DNA of 54,334 nucleotides from contig CALIZI010000089.1 of NCBI GenBank assembly GCA_938028705.1, forward strand, positions 1 to 54,334, given 5' to 3'. The notes under the pieces were generated by a model. That model made no database searches. It saw nothing but the letters and a program-made list of their open reading frames with translations, and had not been told where the DNA came from. Positions 9,501-17,025 of this stretch are shown in pieces (the stretch's first letter is position 1; every line of letters starts with the position of its first letter). Source of the DNA: an uncultured Saprospiraceae bacterium (GTDB lineage: Bacteria > Bacteroidota > Bacteroidia > Chitinophagales > Saprospiraceae). The position numbers and the translations under genes were made by a program.

Positions 9501-11168
9501 AAGAAAGATAAAAAAGAGAAAGAAAAAGAAGGTAAAAAAGACATCAAATTTAAAGACGACCCTGACCTGATTGAAACTCCGGACGAGGAACAAGAGACAG
9601 TAGAAGAAGACAAGAAGAGCAAAAAAGAAAGGAAGAAAAAGGAAAAAGAGGCTAAGAAAGTCGCTGATAAGGCTAAAGATGCCATAGTCAAAAAAGAGAA
9701 GAAGGAGAAAAAAGAGCGAACAAAGAAAGAGAAAGAAGACCGCGAACCAACTGCACTTGAACGTGCCATATTACGTCCTTTGATGATGATACGAAAAGCG
9801 AGGTTCAATTATTCCGAAAATTTCTCCTCTGTCGTTCCCGGCTTCGTACCTGAGACCCGACTATTGGGGCAAAATAACGGCTTCGACAGCCCGGGATGGG
9901 ATTATGTATTTGGTGCCAATTACGGAGCCCGTTGGAGATTGTTAGACTTCACCAACTGGCTGGATGACTTAGGTGCTAATGACAATATTACCAGTAATCT
10001 CTTCCTCAACCAGCAGGTTTTGGTCAACTATACGCAGAGCTACGATGGTCAGGTAACGATTGAGCCATTCAAAGATTTCCGTATTGATGTCAATGCCAAT
10101 CGCGCTTACACCAAAAATCACACGGAATACTATAAAGTAGCAGACGTAGAGCGTGGCTTCGAGCATCTCAATGCACTCGACAGAGGAAGTCTCAACATGA
10201 CCTATTTTAGTATGCGAACACTCTTTGGTTCGACCACCGAAGATCTGATTGATAAATTCGGTATATTTGAGAGCAATCGTTCCATTATCTCCCGACGTTT
10301 GAGCGAACTTGATGTGCGTTCCAATGGCGGACACGAGGTGGACAGCCAATTCGGTGACTACCAAGAAGGTTATGGACGCTATCAGCAGGATGTCCTCGTA
10401 CCTGCTTTCTTATCAGCCTATACAGGTATGGATGCCGAAACATTCCCGCTACGAGTCTTTGACCTCATACCGCGCCCCAACTGGAAATTTACCTACAACG
10501 GTTTAAACAAACTCAAAGCATTTTCGGATATTTTTGCGAGTTTCAACCTCTCACACAGCTACACCTCTACGCTGGGTGTCAACTCCTTTGCTACGGATTT
10601 GGATTTCCAAGGCGGTGTCCTCAACACCAGTACGCGAAACTATTATTCAACTTATGAGATTCCCGACTTGGTCATCAGAGAGCAATTCGGACCACTCATC
10701 GGTTTGGATATTCGTCTGAAAAATGAAATGACCGCTCGTTTTGATTGGAAAAAATCGCGTAACCTGCAAATGAGTTTTACCGATTACCAACTCTCCGAAA
10801 CCAATGGCGAAGAGTTCACCATCGGTGTAGGCTACCGCGTCAAGGGCTTCAAACTGCCCTTCAAGTTAATCAAAATTCCGAACAGCAAGGAGAAAACAAA
10901 TGTCCTTGAAAATGACTTGAATTTCAAACTTGATGTCTCGTACCGCGACGATGTCACTATCAATCACCTGCTCGACCAAAATGTAGCTATCCCCACGCGG
11001 GGTGCGAAAACCATACGTATTTCGCCGTCGATTGATTATGCCGTCAACAAATTTGTCAATATCCGCCTCTTCTTCGATAGAAGTCGCACCATACCGAAAA
11101 CGTCACAGTCATTCCCCATCACCAATACGCAAGGTGGTGTGACCATTCGCTTCTCATTGACAGAGTAA
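3594..11168 (+). CDS. sprA: Type IX secretion translocon / gliding protein SprA
   Basis: The 2,524-residue product has an N-terminal signal peptide (about 1-23, ending IWA) and the long, Asp/Asn/Tyr-rich beta-strand architecture of SprA (Sov in Porphyromonas). It aligns by eye with the conserved family throughout, for example YIDDFEGSATNYDLR near 855-869 and the C-terminal barrel strands ending RFSLTE. SprA forms the giant outer-membrane barrel through which type IX secretion cargo leaves the cell. The length is close to the family norm, plus a strongly charged Lys/Glu/Asp insert at about residues 1940-2055 (bases 9410-9760) that looks like an extended disordered or coiled segment. It follows ruvA on the same strand. 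No other type IX core gene is in the window. Confidence 0.96.
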   Translation: MTNKGYFLLAALLTIGMTGTIWANFGAGLNLDDPLLNFNQATTMQSDTIPLQDRDTDAMTDDTPTNPFDLDDPPAIETEVTYDPETGYYIITEKIGDAYYRPPTYMTFDEYMEWSAENDKNNYFNQLSDRLSLTGDSVEDPVSRYKEAIRTSLINRLFGGADLDPKEMVSIRPQGNIDLTFGVDQQYVENPILTERQRRNGGFDFDMAIQMNVIGKIGDKLNLATNYNTLATFDFDNQMKLEYAGTEDEIIQKIEAGNVSLPLRSSLIQGSQSLFGIKTDLRFGRLSVSAIASQKKSKRENVQVQGGTQLQTFEVFADQYDENRHFFISHYNRNAYEPALQNLPQINTLFRITKMEVWVTNTRNVTENARDIVAMMDIGEPSRVGENVATNSNYTPPTLPIHPDLTRAGLAANDANGLYENIIDRQPDTRSLDGAVNALQMMGLSQSEDFEKVRARLLSPSEYTFHPELGFISLNLNLQPDEVLGVAYEYTYNGEVYRVGEFTNDVPIDPDNLNVLYVKMLKSTIVNTELPIWDLMMKNIYSLGAYQVNPQDFKLDIFYQDPGGGFIRNLPQRAGENVSACNLIGLLNMDKLNSVGDPIPDGVFDFVSGVTITPKNGRVIFPVLEPFGSSLEAKFELLEGSNNNANAYVYDQLYDNTVFFAREFPELNRFIIRGTYKSSVSSRISLGAFNIPRGSVTVTAGGQQLVEGRDYDVDYNVGQVTILNDAYLNSGLPVNVSYEDNTLFGFQTKTLYGTRLDYEVSKNFNIGGTFMHVAERPFTQKVNVGDDPVSNSVYGLDIQYTKEAPGLTRFLDKLPLLQTKAPSQITFTAEGAALRPGHSRALNRVDQSEDRGGTVYIDDFEGSATNYDLRLQSNAWLLASTPSNVKFPEVERINDLAYGYNRAKMTWYSIDPVLGQNPDDPYTRRFIERDIFPNRQNSFTLSTGGNLRTFDMAYYPDERGPYNFDVDGLDQSGQSVSAGTDPNTGRLNDPKSRWGGIMRSIETNNFEAANVEFIEFWMLSPFIADSMGVTNAGGELYFNLGTISEDVMRDSRKFFENGLPAPGADTRVDTTTWSRIPRVQAITTAFDNDPAVRLAQDLGLDGFDDDGERDHYKENFLDRLVNHATPAVYADALDDPSNDNYLYHRDPLYGVVGEPGSTPTLERYKRFNNPQGNSEGTDVIDNNNNNNNLNNVNTTATNLPDTEDIDRDNTLNEREAYFEYKVNLKPDGAGGIQRTEDDFIVSEIETQGWKWYQYKIPIEDFNNKVGSIQDFRSIRFMRIYATDFEESAIMRFARLQLVRNQWRRYRRPLTGSGIGPITDPNDPTTFDINAFNIEENGTAEPFPYVLPPGIQREQSLGIIPNALQNEQSLVMNVCGLPSGDAKAIYKIINLDMRQYQRLKMFVHAESDGTGTIDNLQEDEVSIFMRLGSDFENNFYEYEIPLKPSDPVVSGDDDNAITDKVWRADNSFDFPLALLREIKIERNNSGDPLTSLYSKEDPEAPGNFVKVVGNPDMGYVKGVMIGLRNTTDASNVCAEVWVNELRMSGLDEEGGVAGLARLDVQLADFGNFTASGSYTGIGWGQLEQKVDQRSREAVAQYDFATNLELGKLLPKNSGLRVPFYAQYSTTVKTPEYDPYQLDLKLKEDILDNTEDKVLRDSLRERAVDYNSIRGFNFTNVRKERMNRERKPMPWDVENLSLTYAFDRTINHNPTVENEEIKRYRGSVDYNYASQLKPIAPFKNMKSKSPWLGLIRDFNFNPLPNSISVRNDLNRHFGEVTYRFADRNKSTYYDKRFTWDRAYGLQWNLSKGLTMGFNAVNSSVIDELPEYVDDNRDGFPDLQNGEPIRPTADEKKEQIWNSLWSDASRGGRNKHYNHGLNVNYTLPTKQIPLIDWTQIKAQYQGNYDWSRASLNTDSLGNIIQNGQTRQLTADLDFTKLYNKSKYLKKVNSKPKRQKDKKDRKGKDDKGRDVPGKKDKKEKEKEGKKDIKFKDDPDLIETPDEEQETVEEDKKSKKERKKKEKEAKKVADKAKDAIVKKEKKEKKERTKKEKEDREPTALERAILRPLMMIRKARFNYSENFSSVVPGFVPETRLLGQNNGFDSPGWDYVFGANYGARWRLLDFTNWLDDLGANDNITSNLFLNQQVLVNYTQSYDGQVTIEPFKDFRIDVNANRAYTKNHTEYYKVADVERGFEHLNALDRGSLNMTYFSMRTLFGSTTEDLIDKFGIFESNRSIISRRLSELDVRSNGGHEVDSQFGDYQEGYGRYQQDVLVPAFLSAYTGMDAETFPLRVFDLIPRPNWKFTYNGLNKLKAFSDIFASFNLSHSYTSTLGVNSFATDLDFQGGVLNTSTRNYYSTYEIPDLVIREQFGPLIGLDIRLKNEMTARFDWKKSRNLQMSFTDYQLSETNGEEFTIGVGYRVKGFKLPFKLIKIPNSKEKTNVLENDLNFKLDVSYRDDVTINHLLDQNVAIPTRGAKTIRISPSIDYAVNKFVNIRLFFDRSRTIPKTSQSFPITNTQGGVTIRFSLTE

Positions 11169-11197
11169 TTTAAAATAATATTTAAATAATTTCATAT

Positions 11198-11232
11198 AAA
11201 AAAGCCACATCGAATGATGTGGCTTTTTTATT
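11198..11232 (+). terminator. Rho-independent terminator after sprA
   Basis: AAAAGCCACATC and GATGTGGCTTTT form a 12-bp stem with a GAAT loop, followed by a run of T. It lies 30 bases after the sprA stop and is symmetrical enough to work in both directions. Confidence 0.85.
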
Positions 11233-11259
11233 TTTAAACATTAAAGATAATTATATTTA

Positions 11260-11320
11260 GCTATAAGTGGGTGTAAATATCAACTTATAGCTGATTATAG
11301 GATTATAATCAGCTATAAGT
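11260..11320. repeat. Nested palindrome (CTTATAGCTGATTATA)
   Basis: The arms at 11283-11299 and 11304-11320 are perfect 17-bp reverse complements around a 4-base loop. A third copy of the ten bases AGCTATAAGT at 11260-11269 can pair with 11283-11292 instead, so two alternative hairpins are possible. It sits between the sprA terminator and the 3' end of the convergent gene. Confidence 0.7.
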
Positions 11321-11339
11321 CACTTTTTATTCTATTTTA

Positions 11340-11428
11340 AAATGGTTAGCTCCGAAACTATCGGAGAAAAGTGTGATATTTTATTAACCATTAACCATTA
11401 ACCATTAACCATTAACCATTAACCATTA
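11340..11428. repeat. Heptanucleotide array ATTAACC with hairpin
   Basis: Six perfect tandem copies of ATTAACC fill 11383-11427 and touch the stop codon of the minus-strand gene at 11429. Just to the left, AATGGTTA (11340-11347) is complementary to the array and encloses a small hairpin (CTCCGA paired with TCGGAG). It is another 7-bp array with a complementary arm, as at 2747-3176. Confidence 0.8.
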
Positions 11429-13429
11429 TCAAAGCTGAATACTCCAATGCCGGATATTCGCACCAAAGTCCATAGATTTTTCGAGTTCTCGCAGTATCAA
11501 ATGTATGATTTCGGTATAGCACTCTAACAAGGTTTCGCGCTTGTCGGCATTGCTTTTCGCATTGATGCCATCGGAAAATAAGAAAGGATAAAAATAGTAA
11601 GGTACAATGATATTGCGTGACCATTGACTGAGCAGCAACTGCTCAAAATAGTCCACGTTTTTACGAAAATCCGCTTCATCGAGGTGCGTATAATATTTCC
11701 ACGACAAGCTAAATTCTTCGCTCAATCGTTCTGCGATTTGCATAAATTCCTCGTCGAAATGATTGCCTTTTGTTTTGTCATTTTTAATAAAATAATAATG
11801 AGCAAAAGACAGCAAATCGCCCATGACCGCCGCTAATTTAAAAGGATTTTTGTAGGTATTTAAGATGCGTTTTATTTTATCGCGTCTATCCTTGATTAGA
11901 ATGACATTATCCTCAAAATCAGCGATTTGTGTAGGATTACCCGTATATAATGAACCACTTGGAAAGTAGTAGGGAAAGACCGTTTTTTCACCATCTTCGG
12001 TATTGCAAATATAATCCTTGAAATACAAGCCGCCGAGTTGGTAATCAATGCCCTCTTTGTCAATCATTTTTTCAAACAAATCATCAAAAGTAAACTCGCG
12101 CGATACTGCAAGTTTGAGACAATTATGATATTTAAATTGATGATAATATTGTAATAAAAAATATTCAAAAGTATTGACCGAAAAAGAGCGCAGGTTATCC
12201 ACCACCATTTTAATGATGCCAATGTGTTTTTTGAGGTCGCGCTTCACAATACTCAAGCCCGAAATACCACCTTCGGTATCTTCCACCAAAAAATTATCAA
12301 ATATTTCAATGATTTCTCGTGCTTCCTCCCGATTCACTTTTCGCGGATAGGTTTTTTCTTTCAGTACCAACAAACACAGCTGATGATATTCGTGTGCAGT
12401 ACGCACTACTTCGAGTTGCAGCGCAGTAGATTCGGGGAAATAATCTGACCCTGCATTGCTGAAATCACATATCTCGTAGCTCAGTCCTAAATTGCTGTAC
12501 AGTTTGGTACGAAAGGCAAGGCATTCGCGAATATTGGTCTCAATATTGAGGCGCGGATGTTGCCCTTTTTCTTCGTCTTTCAGTTCGATATAATCCTGCA
12601 CAATCCAGTTCAGCACACCAAATTTTTCGCCCGTCAGAAATACATTAACGGGCTTGTCAAGTGCCTTTGCTATACGCATGGTGCGCCCCAATTCTGCCAG
12701 TAAAAAAATAGAATCCGAATGTATCGAAAGCGCATGACCAAGCAAGACCGCCCGATACTCCTGCATAGATTTTTCAAACAATTCAGACTTGATTTCAAAC
12801 TGCGGCGAAGGCGGAAAAATAATGGACGACAAAGCACTTGGTTCAGCAAAAAGCATCTTCATCAGGTCATTGGCGTGCAGACCAAAACGACTCATCAGGT
12901 AGTCGAAAGGCAGTTCCAGAATCTCATCGTTTTTGACCGTATTTTGCTTTAAAATATTTTGCAAACGCGAATAAAACATAATCGCCAGCGGCTTTTTGAC
13001 CCGTTCATGCGGTTCATCAAAATTATTTTCAGCAAGCTCGCGCTGAAGGTTCAGTAAGTGCTTGGCGATACTCGTATATTCATCCGAATTGTAGGTGTAG
13101 CGATAAATCAGATTGAGGTATTCATCGTCCATACCAAAGGTTTCTTCATCCTTGATGTATGATTTGATGACCTCTATATAACGGCGTGTAAACAACTCCT
13201 CAATGTTGTTATATCGCTCATTGGTTTCGGTGTCATTGATGTTGAGTTGGCTATATACATCTTCAAAAATTTCATAAAAAACATCTTTTCTATTGCGACT
13301 GCCACTCGGAAAAGGCACCATTTTGACCAACATATCGTCTGCGGCTTGCTTGTCAGGATGATTTTGGTAGAAGGTTTTGAAGGCTTTAAAGAAAATATCC
13401 AAGAGAATTTTAGGAGGAACCTGCGCCAT
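11429..13429 (-). CDS. Uncharacterised 666-residue cytoplasmic protein
   Basis: I do not recognise the family. There is no signal peptide, no clear membrane segment and no obvious nucleotide-binding loop. The sequence is mixed alpha/beta by eye, acidic and rich in Phe, Tyr and Leu, with a long helical C-terminal half (about 390-660). The central part, near 240-345, looks most like a Rossmann-type domain: it contains ELGRTMRIAKALDKPVNVFL and, further on, GLSYEICDFSNAGSDYFPES. The gene stands alone, convergent to sprA, with 7-bp repeat arrays at both ends (11383-11427 downstream, 13451-13582 upstream). The start at 13429 gives MAQVPPKILLDIFFKAF; no upstream alternative looks better. Confidence 0.75.
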   Translation of the reverse strand: MAQVPPKILLDIFFKAFKTFYQNHPDKQAADDMLVKMVPFPSGSRNRKDVFYEIFEDVYSQLNINDTETNERYNNIEELFTRRYIEVIKSYIKDEETFGMDDEYLNLIYRYTYNSDEYTSIAKHLLNLQRELAENNFDEPHERVKKPLAIMFYSRLQNILKQNTVKNDEILELPFDYLMSRFGLHANDLMKMLFAEPSALSSIIFPPSPQFEIKSELFEKSMQEYRAVLLGHALSIHSDSIFLLAELGRTMRIAKALDKPVNVFLTGEKFGVLNWIVQDYIELKDEEKGQHPRLNIETNIRECLAFRTKLYSNLGLSYEICDFSNAGSDYFPESTALQLEVVRTAHEYHQLCLLVLKEKTYPRKVNREEAREIIEIFDNFLVEDTEGGISGLSIVKRDLKKHIGIIKMVVDNLRSFSVNTFEYFLLQYYHQFKYHNCLKLAVSREFTFDDLFEKMIDKEGIDYQLGGLYFKDYICNTEDGEKTVFPYYFPSGSLYTGNPTQIADFEDNVILIKDRRDKIKRILNTYKNPFKLAAVMGDLLSFAHYYFIKNDKTKGNHFDEEFMQIAERLSEEFSLSWKYYTHLDEADFRKNVDYFEQLLLSQWSRNIIVPYYFYPFLFSDGINAKSNADKRETLLECYTEIIHLILRELEKSMDFGANIRHWSIQL

Positions 13430-14081
13430 AGCTTTTAGTTTTGTCTGTTTATGGTTGATAGTTCATGGTTCATAGTTGACGATAGTTTGCAATTCAAAAT
13501 ATTTTATAATTTATTGATTTACAGTAATTTATTAACCATAAATCACCAACTATGAACTATGAACCATCAACTATGAACTGTCAAGTTACAAACTTACTTG
13601 CAGAGAAGCAAGTATTTGCTTACAAAGTATATTCCAGACTAAAGCAGCTTTACTATCAAAGTCTTACACAATATTATTCAAAACTTGCAACATACTTTCT
13701 TTGTATTAAAAAAAAACATGTACATCTTTGTATCATAATCACTGAACAGACATTTGATTCATACACAACAAACCTTAGTAGAGCGGACTTATCCCGTCCG
13801 TTCTGCTTTCAGTACCTAACCATAATAGACATTGGGTAATTAGTTGATCAGGCAATCAGGTTATTCTTGTAATGACTGGAATAAAGATTGTGCGATAAAC
13901 TGATGTCCAAATAATAGCTGTAATTCAGACACAATTTTTTGTGGCACACCCAAGTTAATTTACGCATTTAAAAATAATATATTTTTAATAATAGAAAATT
14001 AATACACGTATTTAAGTAACTATCACAGACATTATACAGAACGCTACAAACACGATTTTTTAACCAACAAACAATATAATT
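13430..14081. repeat. Spacer with paired heptanucleotide arrays and a small hairpin
   Basis: This 650-base gap holds a 7-bp array at about 13451-13485 (ATGGTTG, ATAGTTC, ATGGTTC, ATAGTTG) and a second at 13548-13582 (CAACTAT, GAACTAT, GAACCAT, CAACTAT, GAACTGT) that is its approximate reverse complement. At 13781-13803 GAGCGGAC pairs with GTCCGTTC in a short hairpin. The words TAATTAGTTGATCAGG at about 13840 belong to the recurrent spacer text. A 95-codon open frame at 13552-13839 starts inside the repeat and has no protein-like features, so I do not call it. Confidence 0.7.
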
Positions 14082-14642
14082 ATGAAGTGTATAATCAAAA
14101 AAATCACCTTTAGTATTTTATCGCTAATGATCTGTTCTGTTGCGATCTTTGCACAGGTCGAAGTAAAAATTAATCCCGTTGGCGCACTGTTCAACAGCCC
14201 TGATTTGTCAGTAGAATTCATTGCTACGGATAATGTAGGTATCGAAGGCAGAGTCGGTTATTCTTGGGGAGATTTTGATGTAGATGGCATCGGGTACAAA
14301 AGCAGAGGTCTGGTATTTATCGGTGCCGGAAGGTATTACTTCAATCCAAGCGTGGGCGGAAACGGATTTTATACGGGTGGATATGTGAAGTATAAAAATT
14401 CGGGTTCGGAAGCGGTAATAGGTGAGTCCAGAGAAATTACCAACAGGCGACTGGCGGTAGGTCCTGTGTTTGGCTACAAGGTGCTGTCAGGGAATCAGAA
14501 AGTTGTTTTTGATTTCAATTTCGGCATCGGCAAAGCCTTCGTCAATGACTACTCCAACAATGCTACCGAAGCCTTTTTAGATGCTGTACCTTTTGGTGAT
14601 ACTGATTTGATTGGTACGCTTGCTTTAGGCTATAGATTCTAA
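14082..14642 (+). CDS. Small outer-membrane beta-barrel protein
   Basis: The 186-residue protein has a signal peptide (about 1-25, ending IFAQ). The rest is made of alternating polar and hydrophobic strands with glycine and aromatic girdles (GIEGRVGYSWG, GLVFIGAGRYYF, GGYVKYKNSG, LAVGPVFGYKVL, FNFGIGKAFV) ending LIGTLALGYRF. A terminal aromatic residue is typical of a barrel that is inserted by the BAM machinery. About eight strands fit the length, as in OmpA/OmpW-size barrels or DUF3575-type proteins. Function is unknown. It is followed by a hairpin at 14661-14695, and a second barrel protein on the same strand starts about 490 bases later. Confidence 0.8.
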   Translation: MKCIIKKITFSILSLMICSVAIFAQVEVKINPVGALFNSPDLSVEFIATDNVGIEGRVGYSWGDFDVDGIGYKSRGLVFIGAGRYYFNPSVGGNGFYTGGYVKYKNSGSEAVIGESREITNRRLAVGPVFGYKVLSGNQKVVFDFNFGIGKAFVNDYSNNATEAFLDAVPFGDTDLIGTLALGYRF

Positions 14643-14660
14643 ATTTAAAATAAAAAAAAT

Positions 14661-14695
14661 CGTTCGGGGGTATGATTTAAAATACCTCCGAATGA
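14661..14695 (+). terminator. Hairpin after the small barrel protein
   Basis: CGTTCGGGGGTAT (14661-14673) pairs with ATACCTCCGAATG (14682-14694) allowing G-T pairs, 18 bases after the stop. The T-tract is on the opposite strand (a run of A precedes the hairpin), so it would be a better terminator for minus-strand transcripts; as a plus-strand structure it may protect the 3' end. Confidence 0.55.
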
Positions 14696-15135
14696 TAATA
14701 TTGGTTCAACAAAATATCATTTATCGAAAGTAATTTTACACTAAGTATAATGAATGAATTATTGAATGAGTAAATGACTCGTTATTCGTCAATGAAATAA
14801 CTAACAAATTATTATCAGTTCATTTTGTCTTACTATTTAAACTTAAAAAATATTGGTTAATTAATGTTGTATAAATAATTTTAAATCAAATTATTACAAA
14901 AACAAACTAATACACTGATTAACCGATATACCAAATTACTTCATCGCACAATAGTCATCCGGCTATCTGTTTTTTCCATGATATTTTGATCACCGCAGTT
15001 GAAAAAAAGGTATTCATATAATGAATACCTCTCACTTAAATGTATAATGTTATACCCTGTATTTCCAATATAAACAATTTAATTCACGAGTTGCTACCCG
15101 CAACTTACTATGTTCATTTTCTAAAAAAAATTACG
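14696..15135. other. Spacer between the two barrel genes
   Basis: No gene is seen. The gap contains 7-base-step text at about 14750-14785 (TGAATGA, ATTATTG, AATGAGT, AAATGAC) and, at 15008-15030, a perfect 10-bp hairpin AGGTATTCAT/ATGAATACCT with a 3-base loop, about 105 bases before the next start codon. Confidence 0.5.
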
Positions 15136-16650
15136 ATGAAAAATTATGTTTTACTAATTTTATCTTTGGTCTTTATGACCAATTTATCTGCCCAAGATGA
15201 AGCGTATTATCCCGCCAAAAAATCACGTTATCTGGGTATTGAAGGTATCTTTAATTGCCCTCTTATGGACCTCAACGATAACAATTATCGGCATGGCGGA
15301 GGGTTCTCCTTTTCGGGTTTTGGTGACATTACTTCCAACCGGAATCCGTTGGTTTTGCAGTGGGGTCTCGAAGGGCTTTTTGGAGTCAGTAGCAAAAATC
15401 GCACTTACAGTATCGGTGCCCCTTTTTCGGGAACGGTATATAATCCGACCAATGTAGCAGTGGGTTTGAATGGCTTGCTTAGGTTGGAATATCGCAAATA
15501 CGCGGTGCATCCCTACATTGACGGATTTGTGGGTGGACGATTTTTTCAAAGTGGTTATTATGTGAATAATAATGACGATTGGAGCGAAATCCCCTCAACT
15601 ACCAACGTAAAATGGGCTTATGGTGCAGGTGTCGGGGCTTTTATTCCAGTCTCCAATCGACTTGATATTAACCTCCGTGCCGCTTATACGCATACAGATA
15701 ATATGCAATATATCGACATGAATGATTTTATTGATAATGACAGAAACAGCATCAATACAGCTATCAATTCTGACTATGATATGTTGAGTCTGCACGTAGG
15801 TATCCGCTATAATATCAATCGCAATAAAAACATATACGAGCAGGAAACACACAGAGAAAGAAGAAGAACACGTTACGAATCTGATTGTAATTGTTGCGAT
15901 GATCACGACTGCTGCGAAGCGCGAAGAAGAACACGATGCCAATCTGACTGTGATAGGTACAGACACCGCGACCGCCGCAACAAACGCCCGATTATTGATG
16001 TCATTCTCGGCAATCTCGGCGGTTCACCGACATGTACACCGCCACCTACCGAATGTGATACAGATGTTTATTCGCCACGTCCCAACTACCGCGACGACGA
16101 CCGACCAACCCGCGATAATGATAACAGCCTACCTACTAGTGATAATGACAGGGATGACGACACTTACATTCCGCCAAGTAATAATAATGAGGAAGTCTGT
16201 CCACCTACTTATGAAGAGGATGAGCCTACAAGACCGCGTCCACGTCCTGAGCGAGATGGAGTTGATACTAAACCGGAATATGGAGATAAGCCCTCCGGTC
16301 GTTCAGGTACGAATCCTTCTTCTGAGCCTAGAAAACCTACCCCGCGTCCGGAGCCAGATGTCATTGATACAAAACCGGAACGTGACAATAAGCGAACTCG
16401 TCGTTCAGACAAAGATACTTCCTCTAAGCCAAGCAAGTCTTTATTAGGTTCATTGTTGGATGCCGTCCAAAATAAGCCGGAACGTGAGAAAAAATCAGAG
16501 CGTTCAAGTTCAAAGTCTTCTTCTTCCAAGCAGACAAAGCCCTCGTCGCGTTCGAAACGGGAGACAAGCAAGCCTCAATCCAGCAAAAGTAAATCAACCC
16601 GTAAACCCGCTGTTTCTAAATCTGCAAAAAGGAATAGTAATAAAGGATAG
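15136..16650 (+). CDS. Outer-membrane barrel protein with Cys cluster and long basic disordered tail
   Basis: The open frame begins at 15040, but the ATG at 15136 starts directly at a signal peptide (MKNYVLLILSLVFMTNLSAQ), so I use it, giving 504 residues. Residues about 20-240 form an outer-membrane beta-barrel like the N-terminal domains of many Bacteroidota surface proteins. A Cys-rich stretch follows near 255-285 (CNCCDDHDCC, then CQSDCD, with the RRRTR unit repeated). The last 220 residues are low-complexity Pro, Arg, Asp, Ser and Lys, with an imperfect duplication of about 35 residues (DTKPE...SGR, then DTKPE...RRS), and end almost purely in Ser/Lys/Arg. Such a tail could bind nucleic acid or cell-wall polymers, but that is inference. 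No family assignment. Confidence 0.8.
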   Translation: MKNYVLLILSLVFMTNLSAQDEAYYPAKKSRYLGIEGIFNCPLMDLNDNNYRHGGGFSFSGFGDITSNRNPLVLQWGLEGLFGVSSKNRTYSIGAPFSGTVYNPTNVAVGLNGLLRLEYRKYAVHPYIDGFVGGRFFQSGYYVNNNDDWSEIPSTTNVKWAYGAGVGAFIPVSNRLDINLRAAYTHTDNMQYIDMNDFIDNDRNSINTAINSDYDMLSLHVGIRYNINRNKNIYEQETHRERRRTRYESDCNCCDDHDCCEARRRTRCQSDCDRYRHRDRRNKRPIIDVILGNLGGSPTCTPPPTECDTDVYSPRPNYRDDDRPTRDNDNSLPTSDNDRDDDTYIPPSNNNEEVCPPTYEEDEPTRPRPRPERDGVDTKPEYGDKPSGRSGTNPSSEPRKPTPRPEPDVIDTKPERDNKRTRRSDKDTSSKPSKSLLGSLLDAVQNKPEREKKSERSSSKSSSSKQTKPSSRSKRETSKPQSSKSKSTRKPAVSKSAKRNSNKG

Positions 16651-16672
16651 ATTTCTTTAAGGTATAAAACTG

Positions 16673-16748
16673 ACTTGCCGGTGATTAACCCTGCTATTTT
16701 TAATGTAAATCGAAGACGCTCTTAACGCACAGGTTGTCACCGGCAAGT
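16673..16748. repeat. Small inverted-repeat element (ACTTGCCGGTGA)
   Basis: ACTTGCCGGTGA (16673-16684) and TCACCGGCAAGT (16737-16748) are perfect 12-bp inverted repeats around a 52-base core. The element begins just after the stop of the barrel-tail protein. Confidence 0.65.
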
Positions 16749-16792
16749 TGGTATAACTTCAAACGAACAATACAAAGCTATGTTCATTTTCC

Positions 16793-16830
16793 AAGTCCGT
16801 TCCGTATTTTAAGTACGGACGGACTTTTTT
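16793..16830 (+). terminator. Rho-independent terminator
   Basis: AAGTCCGTTCCGTA (16793-16806) pairs with TACGGACGGACTT (16814-16826, one bulge), followed by six T. It lies 140 bases after the barrel-tail gene, beyond the small inverted-repeat element. Confidence 0.75.
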
Positions 16831-16867
16831 GATTTAAATTCCAAATAACAAAACACTAAAAACTATC

Positions 16868-16981
16868 GTCATTCCGCACCCGATGCGGAATCTATTGTCG
16901 TAAGAAAACGATTTTAGATAGAAGCTACTATTTGGTATCCTGCCAAGATGCAACAGATTCCGCATCGGAGTGCGGAATGAC
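16868..16981. repeat. Inverted-repeat element with GTCATTCCGCA ends
   Basis: GTCATTCCGCACCCGATGCG (from 16868) and its inverted partner ending GTGCGGAATGAC (16955-16981) form imperfect ~26-bp terminal repeats around a 61-base core. Each arm is itself a hairpin (ATTCCGCA with TGCGGAAT). Elements with GTCATTCCGC-type ends are common in many bacterial genomes. Confidence 0.7.
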
Positions 16982-17025
16982 CTTGACTTTTGGATTTTGG
17001 AATTTGTTATTTGATGCTTGGAGTT

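Noticed and set aside
9362-9808. 148-codon minus-strand open frame opposite the sprA charged region
   Set aside because: It is the antisense reading of the Lys/Glu codons, giving a Ser/Phe/Leu run; sprA is well supported.
13552-13839. 95-codon plus-strand open frame
   Set aside because: It starts inside a heptamer array and has no recognisable domain or start signal.
15899-16447. 182-codon frame overlapping the barrel-tail gene
   Set aside because: It is a shadow of the low-complexity tail in another frame.
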